Source of the DNA: Planctomycetota bacterium
Lineage (GTDB): Bacteria > Planctomycetota > Planctomycetia > Gemmatales > Gemmataceae
Reading direction: 5' to 3'
DNA length: 64,000 nt
Assembly: GCA_021807595.1 (NCBI GenBank)
Contig: JAKBCS010000003.1
Span: forward strand, 28,624 to 92,623
The notes beneath the pieces were generated by a model, which was given only the letters and a program-made list of their open reading frames with translations, did no database searches and was not told the DNA's origin. How positions within the stretch are numbered: position 1 is the stretch's first letter; every line of letters begins with the position of its first letter. Both the position numbers and the translations under genes were made by a program. This document shows, one piece after another, positions 1 to 8,998 of this stretch.

Positions 1-1146
1 TTTCCCGATCTGTTGGTGGCATTAATTCTGGCAATGGCGGCCGCGCCGTTTATCGGCTGGCATCCCAGCGACGCGCCGCTTCATGTAGAACCTGGATTAC
101 CCGCGCCAGTGCTTCCACCGGTCTGGCGGCTCGATTGGATACGTTCGCTCGGCGGCAGCGCGATGACGATTGCCGTCCTCGGCTTGCTCGAAGCGGTAGC
201 CGTCGCCAAGTCAATCTCCGCGCGCACGCGCCAACCGCTCGACTTCAACCGCGAGTGCCTGGCCCAAGGGATCGCCAATCTGACCGGTGCTTTCTTTCAG
301 TGCATGCCCGGCTCCGGCTCGTTGACGCGCTCGAATCTCAACTATCAGGCCGGGGCCGTGAGTCGATGGGCCGGCGTCATGGCCGCTCTCGTCGTCGCCG
401 CCGCGCTGCTCGTGTTGGCTCCGCTCGCCCGCCATGTGCCCAAACCCGCTTTAGCCGCCCTCCTCATCGTCACCGGCTATCGCCTCATCGACCGCTCGCG
501 GTTTCTCTATTGCCTCCGCGCCACGCGCTTCGACGCTATCATCGCCCTCGGCACCGCCGCCGCTGCCGTGTTCCTTAGCATCGAATTGTCGATCTTAATT
601 GGCGTATGTATCTCCTTCCTGCTCTTCGTTCCGCGGGCCGCGCGCTTGCAGGTTACCGAGTTGGTCGTCGCCGCCGAGCGCGTGGTACGCGAACGGCAAC
701 CCAACGATCCCGAATGCAAGCGCTTGGCGATCTTTGGCTTGGAAGGCGAGTTGTTCTTCGGTGCCTCGCCCCTCTTGGCCGACTTTCTCGACACGCTGCG
801 GCGGCGCGTCAAAGGCGGAGCGCGCATCCTGATACTCCGCCTCAAGCGCACGCGCAATCCGGACATGGTGTGTCTGGAAATGTTGCAACAATTCCTCGAA
901 GAAATGCAGGATCGCCGCGTACCCGTCCTCTTATGCGGCATCCGTCCCGATTTCGAGCAAGCGCTGCGCAACTTGCGCTTCCACCATTGGCTGCCGCGCG
1001 AATCGGTCTTCCTCGAAGACGCCGCGGCAGGCTCCTCGACCCTCCGAGCCGTTCGCCGCGCCTACGAAATCCTGGGTAGCGATCGATGCGACACCTGCCC
1101 ACGCCTCAAGGAAGAACACAAACAGGATTGGTATTATATGATTTAA
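1..1146 (+). CDS. SulP-family anion permease with C-terminal STAS domain, 5' truncated by window edge
   Basis: Reading frame open from base 1; hydrophobic helices with FNRECLAQGIANLTGAFFQCMPGSGSLTRSNLN, followed by a STAS-like region (LAIFGLEGELFFGASPLLADFLDTL). Confidence 0.88.
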   Translation, partial: FPDLLVALILAMAAAPFIGWHPSDAPLHVEPGLPAPVLPPVWRLDWIRSLGGSAMTIAVLGLLEAVAVAKSISARTRQPLDFNRECLAQGIANLTGAFFQCMPGSGSLTRSNLNYQAGAVSRWAGVMAALVVAAALLVLAPLARHVPKPALAALLIVTGYRLIDRSRFLYCLRATRFDAIIALGTAAAAVFLSIELSILIGVCISFLLFVPRAARLQVTELVVAAERVVRERQPNDPECKRLAIFGLEGELFFGASPLLADFLDTLRRRVKGGARILILRLKRTRNPDMVCLEMLQQFLEEMQDRRVPVLLCGIRPDFEQALRNLRFHHWLPRESVFLEDAAAGSSTLRAVRRAYEILGSDRCDTCPRLKEEHKQDWYYMI

Positions 1147-1321
1147 GATGCGTCCAGACACTTGCTCGAAACCTGCGAACCGAAGAATCATACCGCAAAT
1201 CCGCCGTCGTTTCTTGGCCGCAATTGGAATCGGATGCCTCATTTCGCCCCCGTTTCCGAACGATCGCGGTGCCGATAATCGCCCATGAGGGACAGGCTCG
1301 GAACTTTCCGAAAGGGTACAG

Positions 1322-1367
1322 ACGAAAGCAGCCGATTCGCCCGCAAGCGCGAATCGGCTGCTTTCGT
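1322..1367. terminator. Perfect 19-bp inverted repeat (8-nt loop), bidirectional terminator between convergent genes
   Basis: acgaaagcagccgattcgc / ccgcaagc / gcgaatcggctgctttcgt, followed by T-rich sequence on +; lies between the SulP stop and the stop of the minus-strand gene at 1401. Confidence 0.8.
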
Positions 1368-1400
1368 TTTCAGTTGAATTGCTCGGCTTCCAAGAGACGG

Positions 1401-1934
1401 TTAGTTCCCCCAGTACGACGGTGCGGCCATCATTTGCGGCTGCATGCGAACTGGAGCGGGGGTGTTGGCAGCGGGGGTGTAGCCGACCGAACGGAACGTC
1501 GCATTTTGAATGTTCCGATTGCCGACCGCCTTTGAGGTCGGGATGGCCGGCATCGGTTCGGGGGAGACGATCGGGTTGGCGTTGGTTGTGGCCGGAGCGT
1601 TCGGAGCCGGCTCGCTCGGCGGCAACGAGCCGAGGCAAGAGCCGTCCCCACAACCGAGATTACCCATGAACGGCACGCCGCACGCGCCGTTGGCGCAGCC
1701 GCCGTTGCCGCCGTAGCCGCATCCACTCGGCCCGAACGGGCAACAGCCATCGCAGAAGACGGTTCCGGAGCAAACCGGGCTGAAGGCGTTGTATTGGCGG
1801 ACGCAGAACTTCGCGCCGCAGTTGCAACAGCCGTGATGATAGAAGAGGCCGAAGGTGTGTCCGGCAAACGACGTTGCCGAGACGAAGGCGGAGACGACCA
1901 AGGCCAAAGCGGCGGACGGAAGCAATTTTTTCAT
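1401..1934 (-). CDS. Secreted cysteine/glycine-rich protein of unknown function
   Basis: Signal peptide MKKLLPSAALALVVSAFVSATSFA, then HHGCCNCGAKFC...CDGCCPFGPSGCGYGGNGGCANGACG and a Pro/Ala-rich C-terminus. Start set at ATG complement of 1932-1934. Confidence 0.7.
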   Translation of the reverse strand: MKKLLPSAALALVVSAFVSATSFAGHTFGLFYHHGCCNCGAKFCVRQYNAFSPVCSGTVFCDGCCPFGPSGCGYGGNGGCANGACGVPFMGNLGCGDGSCLGSLPPSEPAPNAPATTNANPIVSPEPMPAIPTSKAVGNRNIQNATFRSVGYTPAANTPAPVRMQPQMMAAPSYWGN

Positions 1935-2172
1935 GGTGGTGGGTCCGTGAGTGTGCCACGGGAGGAGCCGGACAACATCCCTGATGGAGGGCATCCTCCC
2001 TGATTCCGCCCAAATATAGCCGCGCCGGAGCGGCCGCGCCGGAAATGCAAGGCTTTTTTGCACTCCATCCCGTGAGCCGTTCGCCGCGCCACGGGCACAT
2101 CGCAAGCAATCGCCACGATCCGCCCAATCGTGGGGTGGAATCGCTCAAAGCGCGAAATTCGGCGAGAAAAAC

Positions 2173-3201
2173 TCAAGTTGCCGGTGAGGGGGTCCACGAC
2201 GGGACGGCGTCGAGAGCGAGTGAGGCCCATTCGTTCCGCCGCCATTTCTCCACAGCGACGGCAGCCATCGCCGCATTGTCGGTGCAGAGCGACAGCGGCG
2301 GGATGAATAGTTCGGCTCCTTCGTCGCGCGCCATCGCCTCGAGCGCGCTGCGCAAGCAACCGTTGGCGGCTACCCCGCCACCGACGGCGAGTCGCTTCAG
2401 TCCCGTTCGCCGTAACGCCTGGCTCGATTTGGCGACGAGAACATCGACGACGGCTTTTTGAAAACTGGCGGCCAGATCGGCGCGTCGCTGACTTGGAGGC
2501 GGCGGTTCGGGGCGCGGCTGGCTCTGTCCCGCCAGGGCATACAGCACCGCCGTCTTCAACCCGCTGAAACTGAAATCGAGCCGTTCGTCGTGCAAGAAAG
2601 AGCGCGGCAGCTTCACGGCATCCGCCTGGCCGCCCGCCGCCTCACGCTCCACGGCTGGCCCGCCCGGAAAACCCAGACCGAGCAGACTGGCCACTTTATC
2701 GAACGCCTCACCGGCCGCATCGTCGAGCGTCCCGCCGAGGAGGTCAAACCGCAACGCGTCGCGGCAATGAAACAGAACCGTATGGCCCCCGCTGACCACC
2801 AGGCCGACACACGGGAAAATGTCGCGCTCCGCCGCCAGCCGCGCCGCATAGATGTGGCTCTCGATGTGATTGACCGCGATCAGCGGCACATCCAGCACCA
2901 GCGCCAGCACCTTGGCCGCGCTGACGCCGACCAACAATGCTCCCACCAAACCCGGTGTGTTGTGTACGGCGATGCAGCCAATGTCTTCGAGCCGGAGATT
3001 CGCTCGCGCCAACGCCTCGTCCACGATGGGCAAGAGTCGTTGCAAATGGGCGCGCGCGGCCACCTCCGGCACCACTCCTCCGAAGCGCGCGTGCAACTCG
3101 GTCTGCGAGGCGACGACGTTGGAAAGAATCCTCGGCTCGTCCGTGAAAACGGCGGCCGCGGTCTCATCGCAAGAAGTTTCGATAGCGAGAATATTCGGCA
3201 C
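2173..3201 (-). CDS. tsaD: tRNA N6-adenosine threonylcarbamoyltransferase
   Basis: MPNILAIETSCDETAAAV, NHIESHIYA metal motif, LVVSGGHT and GGGVAANGCLR: TsaD/Kae1 hallmarks. Confidence 0.96.
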   Translation of the reverse strand: MPNILAIETSCDETAAAVFTDEPRILSNVVASQTELHARFGGVVPEVAARAHLQRLLPIVDEALARANLRLEDIGCIAVHNTPGLVGALLVGVSAAKVLALVLDVPLIAVNHIESHIYAARLAAERDIFPCVGLVVSGGHTVLFHCRDALRFDLLGGTLDDAAGEAFDKVASLLGLGFPGGPAVEREAAGGQADAVKLPRSFLHDERLDFSFSGLKTAVLYALAGQSQPRPEPPPPSQRRADLAASFQKAVVDVLVAKSSQALRRTGLKRLAVGGGVAANGCLRSALEAMARDEGAELFIPPLSLCTDNAAMAAVAVEKWRRNEWASLALDAVPSWTPSPAT

Positions 3202-3643
3202 GAAGAGTATCCCATCGACTCGAGGCCGCTACTTTCGAGCGCGGCGAAACAAACAATTCAATTTACGACAGGGTGGTTATGTGAAAACGTCGCGCGGTGC
3301 CACGGTCGATTCTCCCGCATTCGGCGGACTTGATTTCGAGCTTCCAGGGCTTGTCGGCTTTATTCGATCTGCTTTGGGATCAATGTCGCCGTTGCTCTCA
3401 GCGGGAAGGGAGAGCAAATCGACTGGCTTTGCTCCGTTTCCGCTTCGAGTCTGGGCCAAGCACCACAGTATCCAATCTCTTTTTGCGTTCCTCGATCGCT
3501 ACTTCCAAGGTCAACTCATCTCCCCACTCGACTGGATGGTCGGTTGAGGCGAGGCCAAGGACGGTTGGGGAGGAGAAGTCATTCGAGGAATCTACTCTCC
3601 GAGAAGCCTACACTAACAAGGATAACAAACGAATGCCGAACCC

Positions 3644-4579
3644 TCAATTCGTAATTCCCTTCGTAATTCCCATGAACACGTCCTCGAGATCGATCTCCTC
3701 TTCCTTGAACATCTTCAATCGCAAGCCATTTTGCAGCAGCAATTCCGGAATAAAACTGCCGTCGTGTACGCTGTCGCTGAGCGTGACGCGCAGGCATTCC
3801 TCTTCCTCGCGCGCCTCGACCTTGAGGATGTCGAGATGGGCTTCGAGAAGTTCTCGGGCGGCGGCGTTCTTGCCTTCGCCGACCGTCACGAGATAAACCG
3901 TGTGCTGACGCACCTTACGGATGGCCGTCTGTACGTCGCCATCGAACTCCAGTTTGCCGCGCTCGATGATGCCGATTTTGTTGCAGATGTCGGCCAACTC
4001 CGGCAGGATGTGGCTGGAGACGAGGATCGTTTTGCCCATGTTGCGCAGCTCTTTGAGCAGGCCGCGCATCTCGATGCGGGCGCGCGGATCGAGACCGCTG
4101 GCCGGTTCGTCGAGCAACAACACCTGCGGTTCGTGCAACAGCACGCGGGCCAACCCGAGTCGTTGCGTCATGCCGCGCGAGAGACTCGTCACAAGGGCGT
4201 CGCGCTTGTAGCCGAGATCGACCAGATCTAACACCTGATCGACCTTGCGCCGTCGCTCAGGTCCTTGAATGCGATAGGCGGCGGCGAAAAACTCGAGATA
4301 TTCCGTCACCTTCATGTCGTCGTAGACGCCGAAGAAGTCGGGCATGTAACCCATGAGGCGGCGGATTTCTTGGGCGTTGTTGTAAATCGAGTAGCCGCAC
4401 ACCGTCGCCTCGCCCCAGGTGGGGTTCAGCAACGTGGCCAGGATGCGCATGGTCGTCGTCTTGCCCGCCCCGTTGGGACCGATGAAGCCGTACACGTCGC
4501 CTCTTTCCAGCTTCAAAGTCAGCCGATTGAGGGCGTACAGATCGCCATACATTTTCGTGAGATCGCGAGTTTCAATCAT
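3644..4579 (-). CDS. ABC transporter ATP-binding protein
   Basis: Walker A GPNGAGKTT, signature LSRGMTQRLGLAR, Walker B VLLLDEPASGLDP. Start MIETRDLTKMYGDLYALN. Confidence 0.93.
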   Translation of the reverse strand: MIETRDLTKMYGDLYALNRLTLKLERGDVYGFIGPNGAGKTTTMRILATLLNPTWGEATVCGYSIYNNAQEIRRLMGYMPDFFGVYDDMKVTEYLEFFAAAYRIQGPERRRKVDQVLDLVDLGYKRDALVTSLSRGMTQRLGLARVLLHEPQVLLLDEPASGLDPRARIEMRGLLKELRNMGKTILVSSHILPELADICNKIGIIERGKLEFDGDVQTAIRKVRQHTVYLVTVGEGKNAAARELLEAHLDILKVEAREEEECLRVTLSDSVHDGSFIPELLLQNGLRLKMFKEEEIDLEDVFMGITKGITN

Positions 4580-4581
4580 AG

Positions 4582-4696
4582 TAGTCAGTAGTCGGTAGTC
4601 AGTAGTCGGTAGTCGGTAGTCAGAATGCTGAAGGAAGTAGCAAGGAGCTAAATCATACATTTTCTCCGTTGATTTCTACTGGCTACTGACTACTGG
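4582..4696. repeat. Heptamer tandem repeat array (TAGTCAG/TAGTCGG x6) with an inverted short array (4677-4696) flanking a ~53-nt spacer
   Basis: TAGTCAG TAGTCGG TAGTCAG TAGTCGG TAGTCGG TAGTCAG at 4582-4623; ctactggctactgactactgg at 4677 is the same heptamer in reverse orientation. Confidence 0.85.
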
Positions 4697-7129
4697 AATA
4701 TAAATCCGCACATAGGTTTCTTGTTGCACATAGCCCGATAACGGCGGGCGCTGAGTTTGCGTTTCGGGCAGTTCGTCGAGCCAGAGTCGCGTTGGGCTGA
4801 CGCCGTCTTGGGAGATCGTCTCGGCGCGGTCGTGGCGCGGCGGGGTGCGAGCGACCAGAATCGCCTCGGCCCGGTAGCGCCGCTGCGGTCCTTCGCCGTG
4901 GGCTTGGATGCGCCAGCCGGCATCGAGAAAGCGTAATCCAAAGTTTGATCGCTGTCCTCCTCCGGCGACGCCATGAAACAGAGCGGCACGCATGGTTTCG
5001 TGAGAAGCCAGCGACGGAGACGCGCCGCCCGACGCCGAGGGTATCTTGGCCGCGCGCGGCTGCCATATTTTCGAGGCGAACCAGTCGGCCAGCAAGTTCG
5101 GCTTCACGTCGCGCTCAAACAACGGCCCTACCTCGCGCGTCTCGCCGGGCGCGAGATCGCCGACGGCGTACCACTGTCCCTGAAAGAACAGAGCCGTTCC
5201 ATGCAGTTCGCAGGGCAGCTGGTTTACCAGCGCGCCGCTCAGCGCCTTGCCGTCGCGGCTGAGGCGCAACTCCGCTTGGAAGGGCGCAGGGCGATCCTTC
5301 GATTTCCGATCCTTGAATGGGGCGCGCCACGAGGATGCGAACGCGCGCGTCGCCCATATGGGAATGGGCAACCGACGAAGTCCCCCCGCATCGGCGGTGT
5401 AATCGTAGGGCTGGCGAAAGAGGCTCTGCGACACGCTGCCAAGACTCGCTTCGGGACCGTCTGACGCGGCCAACTCCACCGGCGGTATCGGCGCGTCGGG
5501 ATCGCCCACTTCCCAAGGGCCGCCCCACTCCGGCGCGACCGGCTCCAGCCCGATCGTGTAGTTCTCGATGCGCGGGCTAAACAGCGTGAACCAGGTCCGC
5601 CCGTATATTTGCCCCGACGCGCGCGCTTCGTTTTCTGCTAAATCGATCTTGTTTATAGGCAATTCGATTTCTACTAGGTCGATCTTATTTATGCGCAATT
5701 CGTCGCCCTTAACCGAATAGGCCGTCGCATAAGCGGCCACGCTGACAATCACCACCAGTGCGGGAAAGGTGATCCACGTCCATTCCAACCGCTTGAACAC
5801 TTTTTTGAGCAACAGGTAGTCGAGCGGGCCTACAAGAACGATGTAAAACAGGACGAACAGCGCGACCCAGCCGAACGAGATGACCGGCACTTCGGGAAAT
5901 GTCTCCAAGTTGCGCTTCAGATCGCCGGCCAATCCGCCTCCCGGCTCGTCGATGGGATTGGGATTGGGATTGGCGAGCGGCGCGCGGGGAGCGATCTCCT
6001 CGTGCAGTTTCTTCCAAAACGCGCTCTGGCCGTCCCAGTCGGAGAATGGCGGTGCATCCAGATCGAAGGGAACGAGTACCACGCGCCCCAGGCCGCAACT
6101 CGATTGCAGCACGACGGGCCTGATCTCACGATCGTTGTCGGTTGGATCTTCGTGGACTAGACCGAGCATTTTCGGGCCGGATTGCACGGCAACGAGGTCG
6201 ATCGCGCCAATCGGCTTCCGGCGGGGATCGGCTCCGATCCACTGTTGTAAACTCGGCAGCGCGGGGCGAGTGACTTTGCTTTCCAGCACGCCGTCCACCA
6301 AAGGTACTCGTTCCAGAAACTTGGCCGCGCTCGCTTGGTTCCGCCCCACCGAAAAGACCAATCGGCCTCCGCGGCGCACCCAATCGAACAGGGCATCTCG
6401 CCGCGCCTGATCCATGTCGAGCAGACCTTGGGCGAACGCATCGCCGCTCGTGGTCAGTACGAGAACGTCCACCGCTTCGTAGCCGAACCAGCGATCCGGT
6501 AGGTCGGCGATTTTCTGAATCGATGCGAAGCCGGGAATTGGCTCGTTGTCGTCTTCCTCCGGGTTCTCCTTCTTGGCCGGTTCGGGTTTGACGGCGGCCT
6601 TCAGGCGAGGAAGCGGCGAACCCACGGTCAAGTACAACAACTCGCGCGGTTCGAGTATTTCTTGGTTCGCGGGATTGCGCGTCAGTTGGGAGATGGTCTG
6701 GGCGACGGAGCCGTCCGTCGTTTGTAAGGTCAGAGTGAACGTCGCTCCCGCGCTGCCGGGCCGGACGTAGGCGAAGATCACCCGTTCGCCGTTGGCCGCC
6801 ATCGCCGGCACGGGCACGCGATAGCGATACGGCGTCGCTTCGCCGTCGAGGGATTCGACGACGACGAGATAGCGCTCGCCCAGTATATCGTCGGCCCCAG
6901 CCTTGAGTGGAATTTTTACCGGCGTCCACACGCCGTCGCGCGACCGTGCGACATTCGGACCATCGGGCAGTCCGATGCGCACTCCCTCTCGGTCGATGTG
7001 CGGCGGAGCGGAGGATAGTGCGATTGAGGGCAATAATCCCATCAGCAGAAGATAACCGAACGGACGAGCGGAGGGCGCAAACTCCCCGATACGTTTTCCT
7101 TTGGTGGGTTGAAACTCACCCCTCGCCAT
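4676..7129 (-). CDS. Large membrane protein of unknown function, with C-proximal TM helices, upstream of the ABC ATPase
   Basis: Long ORF; secretion-like N-terminus (YLLLMGLLPSIALSS), glutamine-amidotransferase-like fold segment (RRGGRLVFSVGRNQ), TM segments WVALFVLFYIVLVGPLDYLLL and FPALVVIVSVAAYATAYSV. Start inferred at MARGEFQ to avoid overlap with the MazG-like gene. Confidence 0.7.
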   Translation of the reverse strand: MARGEFQPTKGKRIGEFAPSARPFGYLLLMGLLPSIALSSAPPHIDREGVRIGLPDGPNVARSRDGVWTPVKIPLKAGADDILGERYLVVVESLDGEATPYRYRVPVPAMAANGERVIFAYVRPGSAGATFTLTLQTTDGSVAQTISQLTRNPANQEILEPRELLYLTVGSPLPRLKAAVKPEPAKKENPEEDDNEPIPGFASIQKIADLPDRWFGYEAVDVLVLTTSGDAFAQGLLDMDQARRDALFDWVRRGGRLVFSVGRNQASAAKFLERVPLVDGVLESKVTRPALPSLQQWIGADPRRKPIGAIDLVAVQSGPKMLGLVHEDPTDNDREIRPVVLQSSCGLGRVVLVPFDLDAPPFSDWDGQSAFWKKLHEEIAPRAPLANPNPNPIDEPGGGLAGDLKRNLETFPEVPVISFGWVALFVLFYIVLVGPLDYLLLKKVFKRLEWTWITFPALVVIVSVAAYATAYSVKGDELRINKIDLVEIELPINKIDLAENEARASGQIYGRTWFTLFSPRIENYTIGLEPVAPEWGGPWEVGDPDAPIPPVELAASDGPEASLGSVSQSLFRQPYDYTADAGGLRRLPIPIWATRAFASSWRAPFKDRKSKDRPAPFQAELRLSRDGKALSGALVNQLPCELHGTALFFQGQWYAVGDLAPGETREVGPLFERDVKPNLLADWFASKIWQPRAAKIPSASGGASPSLASHETMRAALFHGVAGGGQRSNFGLRFLDAGWRIQAHGEGPQRRYRAEAILVARTPPRHDRAETISQDGVSPTRLWLDELPETQTQRPPLSGYVQQETYVRIYIPVVSSQ

Positions 7130-7146
7130 TGTCCCATCGGTTGCCT

Positions 7147-7446
7147 TCACGGTTTCTCCATCCGATCGCAGGCACAGGGACTGTGACGGCATCCGGGGCA
7201 GCCCTCCCCGTACTTCGCCTGCACCGCTGACGCAAGATCGACACCGGCGATATTGGCCAACGTGGCCAGCCAAGCCAACACATCGGCGAATTCGGCGGCA
7301 CGCTCCTCGTCGCTGCCACTCCGCAACGCCGCCGACAACTCGCCCACTTCCTCCATGAACCACATGAACGTACCCTCGACGCCGCGCCGGCGATCCTTGG
7401 CGTCATAGGTATTACGGATGATGTCCTGCAATTGTTGGATGTTCAC
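7147..7446 (-). CDS. MazG-like nucleotide pyrophosphohydrolase domain protein
   Basis: VNIQQLQDIIRNTYDAKDRRRGVEGTFMWFMEEVGELSAALR...EFADVLAWLATLANIAGVD: MazG EExxE...EfaDvlaw pattern; GTG start. Confidence 0.85.
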   Translation of the reverse strand: MNIQQLQDIIRNTYDAKDRRRGVEGTFMWFMEEVGELSAALRSGSDEERAAEFADVLAWLATLANIAGVDLASAVQAKYGEGCPGCRHSPCACDRMEKP

Positions 7447-7846
7447 GATTTTTTTGCTGGATTCGAGGAGTGGGAATCCCGAGCCGCCGTGTTCAGTGTA
7501 GGACACGAGCGCCGCGCTCGACAAGAGGAGGCCGACTCACAAAGTTGCAATAAGGGCTTGGCACGGATCGACTTTCCGAATGCGGAGTCTGGAGCGAGGC
7601 CCTCCACGGCGGGCCTGCGAAGTATCCGAAGAACCCATTGCAATTCTTATCCAGGGCGTCGAGGAAGCGGTACGTGCTTTCGCCGTTCGAGTGTAGCCTG
7701 CTGGGATTGAACGCGATCGAGCGATCCTCGACGGGGCGAGTATCGATCGGTCCCTGATCGATGCGGAGGCGGGCGAATAGATTAGCTTGAGGTTTCAGGG
7801 TGCCATCGGAGTACCCGCAATATCCCAACTTTGCCAAGAGGTCTTC

Positions 7847-8932
7847 ATGTATAAGCGAATCACCTTCCTTCTGATCGCGGCTCTCACAGGCTCCGTCTTG
7901 TTGGCCGCTCCAGTGCGCAAGTACGACGACAAAGGAACCCCACCCTTCAAAGTACTGAAAGAGGGTGAGCATCCACCGCTGGATGCCTACGACAATTTCG
8001 TCATCGGGCCGAAGTATGTGCCTGCGCCGGAGCGCAAAGTGGTCGAGGACGTTCCTAAAGGGAAGGTGGAGCAGTTCACCATCGACTCGAAGGAAACCAA
8101 GCTCTTCAATCCCGGCATTGCTCGCAAGCAGTTCGGCAAGGTGGACCCGGACAACCCGAAGACGCTGATCGTCGAGACCCACAAGATCGACTACAAGCGC
8201 AGGGTCGGAGTGTACATTCCCGCGCAATACAAGGAAGGTACCGAAGCGCCGTTCATGGTGGTCCACGACGGCCCCGGCTTGGGGATGAAGACCATCCTCG
8301 ACAACCTGATCGCCCAGAAGCGGATTCCTCCCCTCATCGTCATTTCCATTGCCAACGGCGGCGGCGACGCCCAGGGGCACGAGCGCGGCAAAGAATACGA
8401 CAACATGAACGGCGACTACGCCGAGTACATCGAAACGGAAGTGTTGCCGCGCGTGGAGAAAAACTACAAGGTGAAGCTGACGAAAGACCCCGATGGCCGC
8501 GCGGCGATGGGCATCAGTTCCGGCGGTTCGGCGGCGCTCATCATGGCCTGGTTTCGCAACGATCTCTATCACCGCGTGCTGACCATATCGGGCACATTCG
8601 TGAATCAAGCGTGGCCGTTCGATCCGAAGTATCCCGACGGCGCATGGGGCTTCCACGAAACGCTCATTCCCAACAACCCGAAGAAGCCTCTCCGCATTTT
8701 CCTCTCCGTGGGCGATTCGGACTTGCTCAACCCCAACGTCATGCGCGACGGCATGCACGACTGGGTGGAGGCCAATCATCGCATGGCCAAGGTGCTGAAG
8801 GCCAAAGGTTACGAATATCAGTATCTGTTTTGTCGCGGTGCCGGTCACGGCGTCGGCAACGCCCAGTCGCAGTTTCTCCCGCACGCCATCGAATGGGTCT
8901 GGAAAGGCTACACGGCGAAGGAAGGCAAGTAG
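7847..8932 (+). CDS. Secreted alpha/beta-hydrolase esterase (enterochelin-esterase/Esterase-D-like)
   Basis: Signal peptide; nucleophile elbow AAMGISSGGSAAL; C-terminal GAGHGVGNAQ histidine. Confidence 0.82.
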   Translation: MYKRITFLLIAALTGSVLLAAPVRKYDDKGTPPFKVLKEGEHPPLDAYDNFVIGPKYVPAPERKVVEDVPKGKVEQFTIDSKETKLFNPGIARKQFGKVDPDNPKTLIVETHKIDYKRRVGVYIPAQYKEGTEAPFMVVHDGPGLGMKTILDNLIAQKRIPPLIVISIANGGGDAQGHERGKEYDNMNGDYAEYIETEVLPRVEKNYKVKLTKDPDGRAAMGISSGGSAALIMAWFRNDLYHRVLTISGTFVNQAWPFDPKYPDGAWGFHETLIPNNPKKPLRIFLSVGDSDLLNPNVMRDGMHDWVEANHRMAKVLKAKGYEYQYLFCRGAGHGVGNAQSQFLPHAIEWVWKGYTAKEGK

Positions 8933-8998
8933 CCTTCAGCGGCTCGGTTCCACGCTCGCCCACCTTCTCGCCCCCTGGCCGAACCCTCGCGGTTGGAG

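Noticed and set aside
7493-8884. 463-aa minus-strand ORF
   Set aside because: Almost entirely antisense to the esterase gene, whose signal peptide and GISSGG motif are convincing; typical high-GC shadow ORF. Its short portion beyond the gene (7525-7840) is not recognisable.
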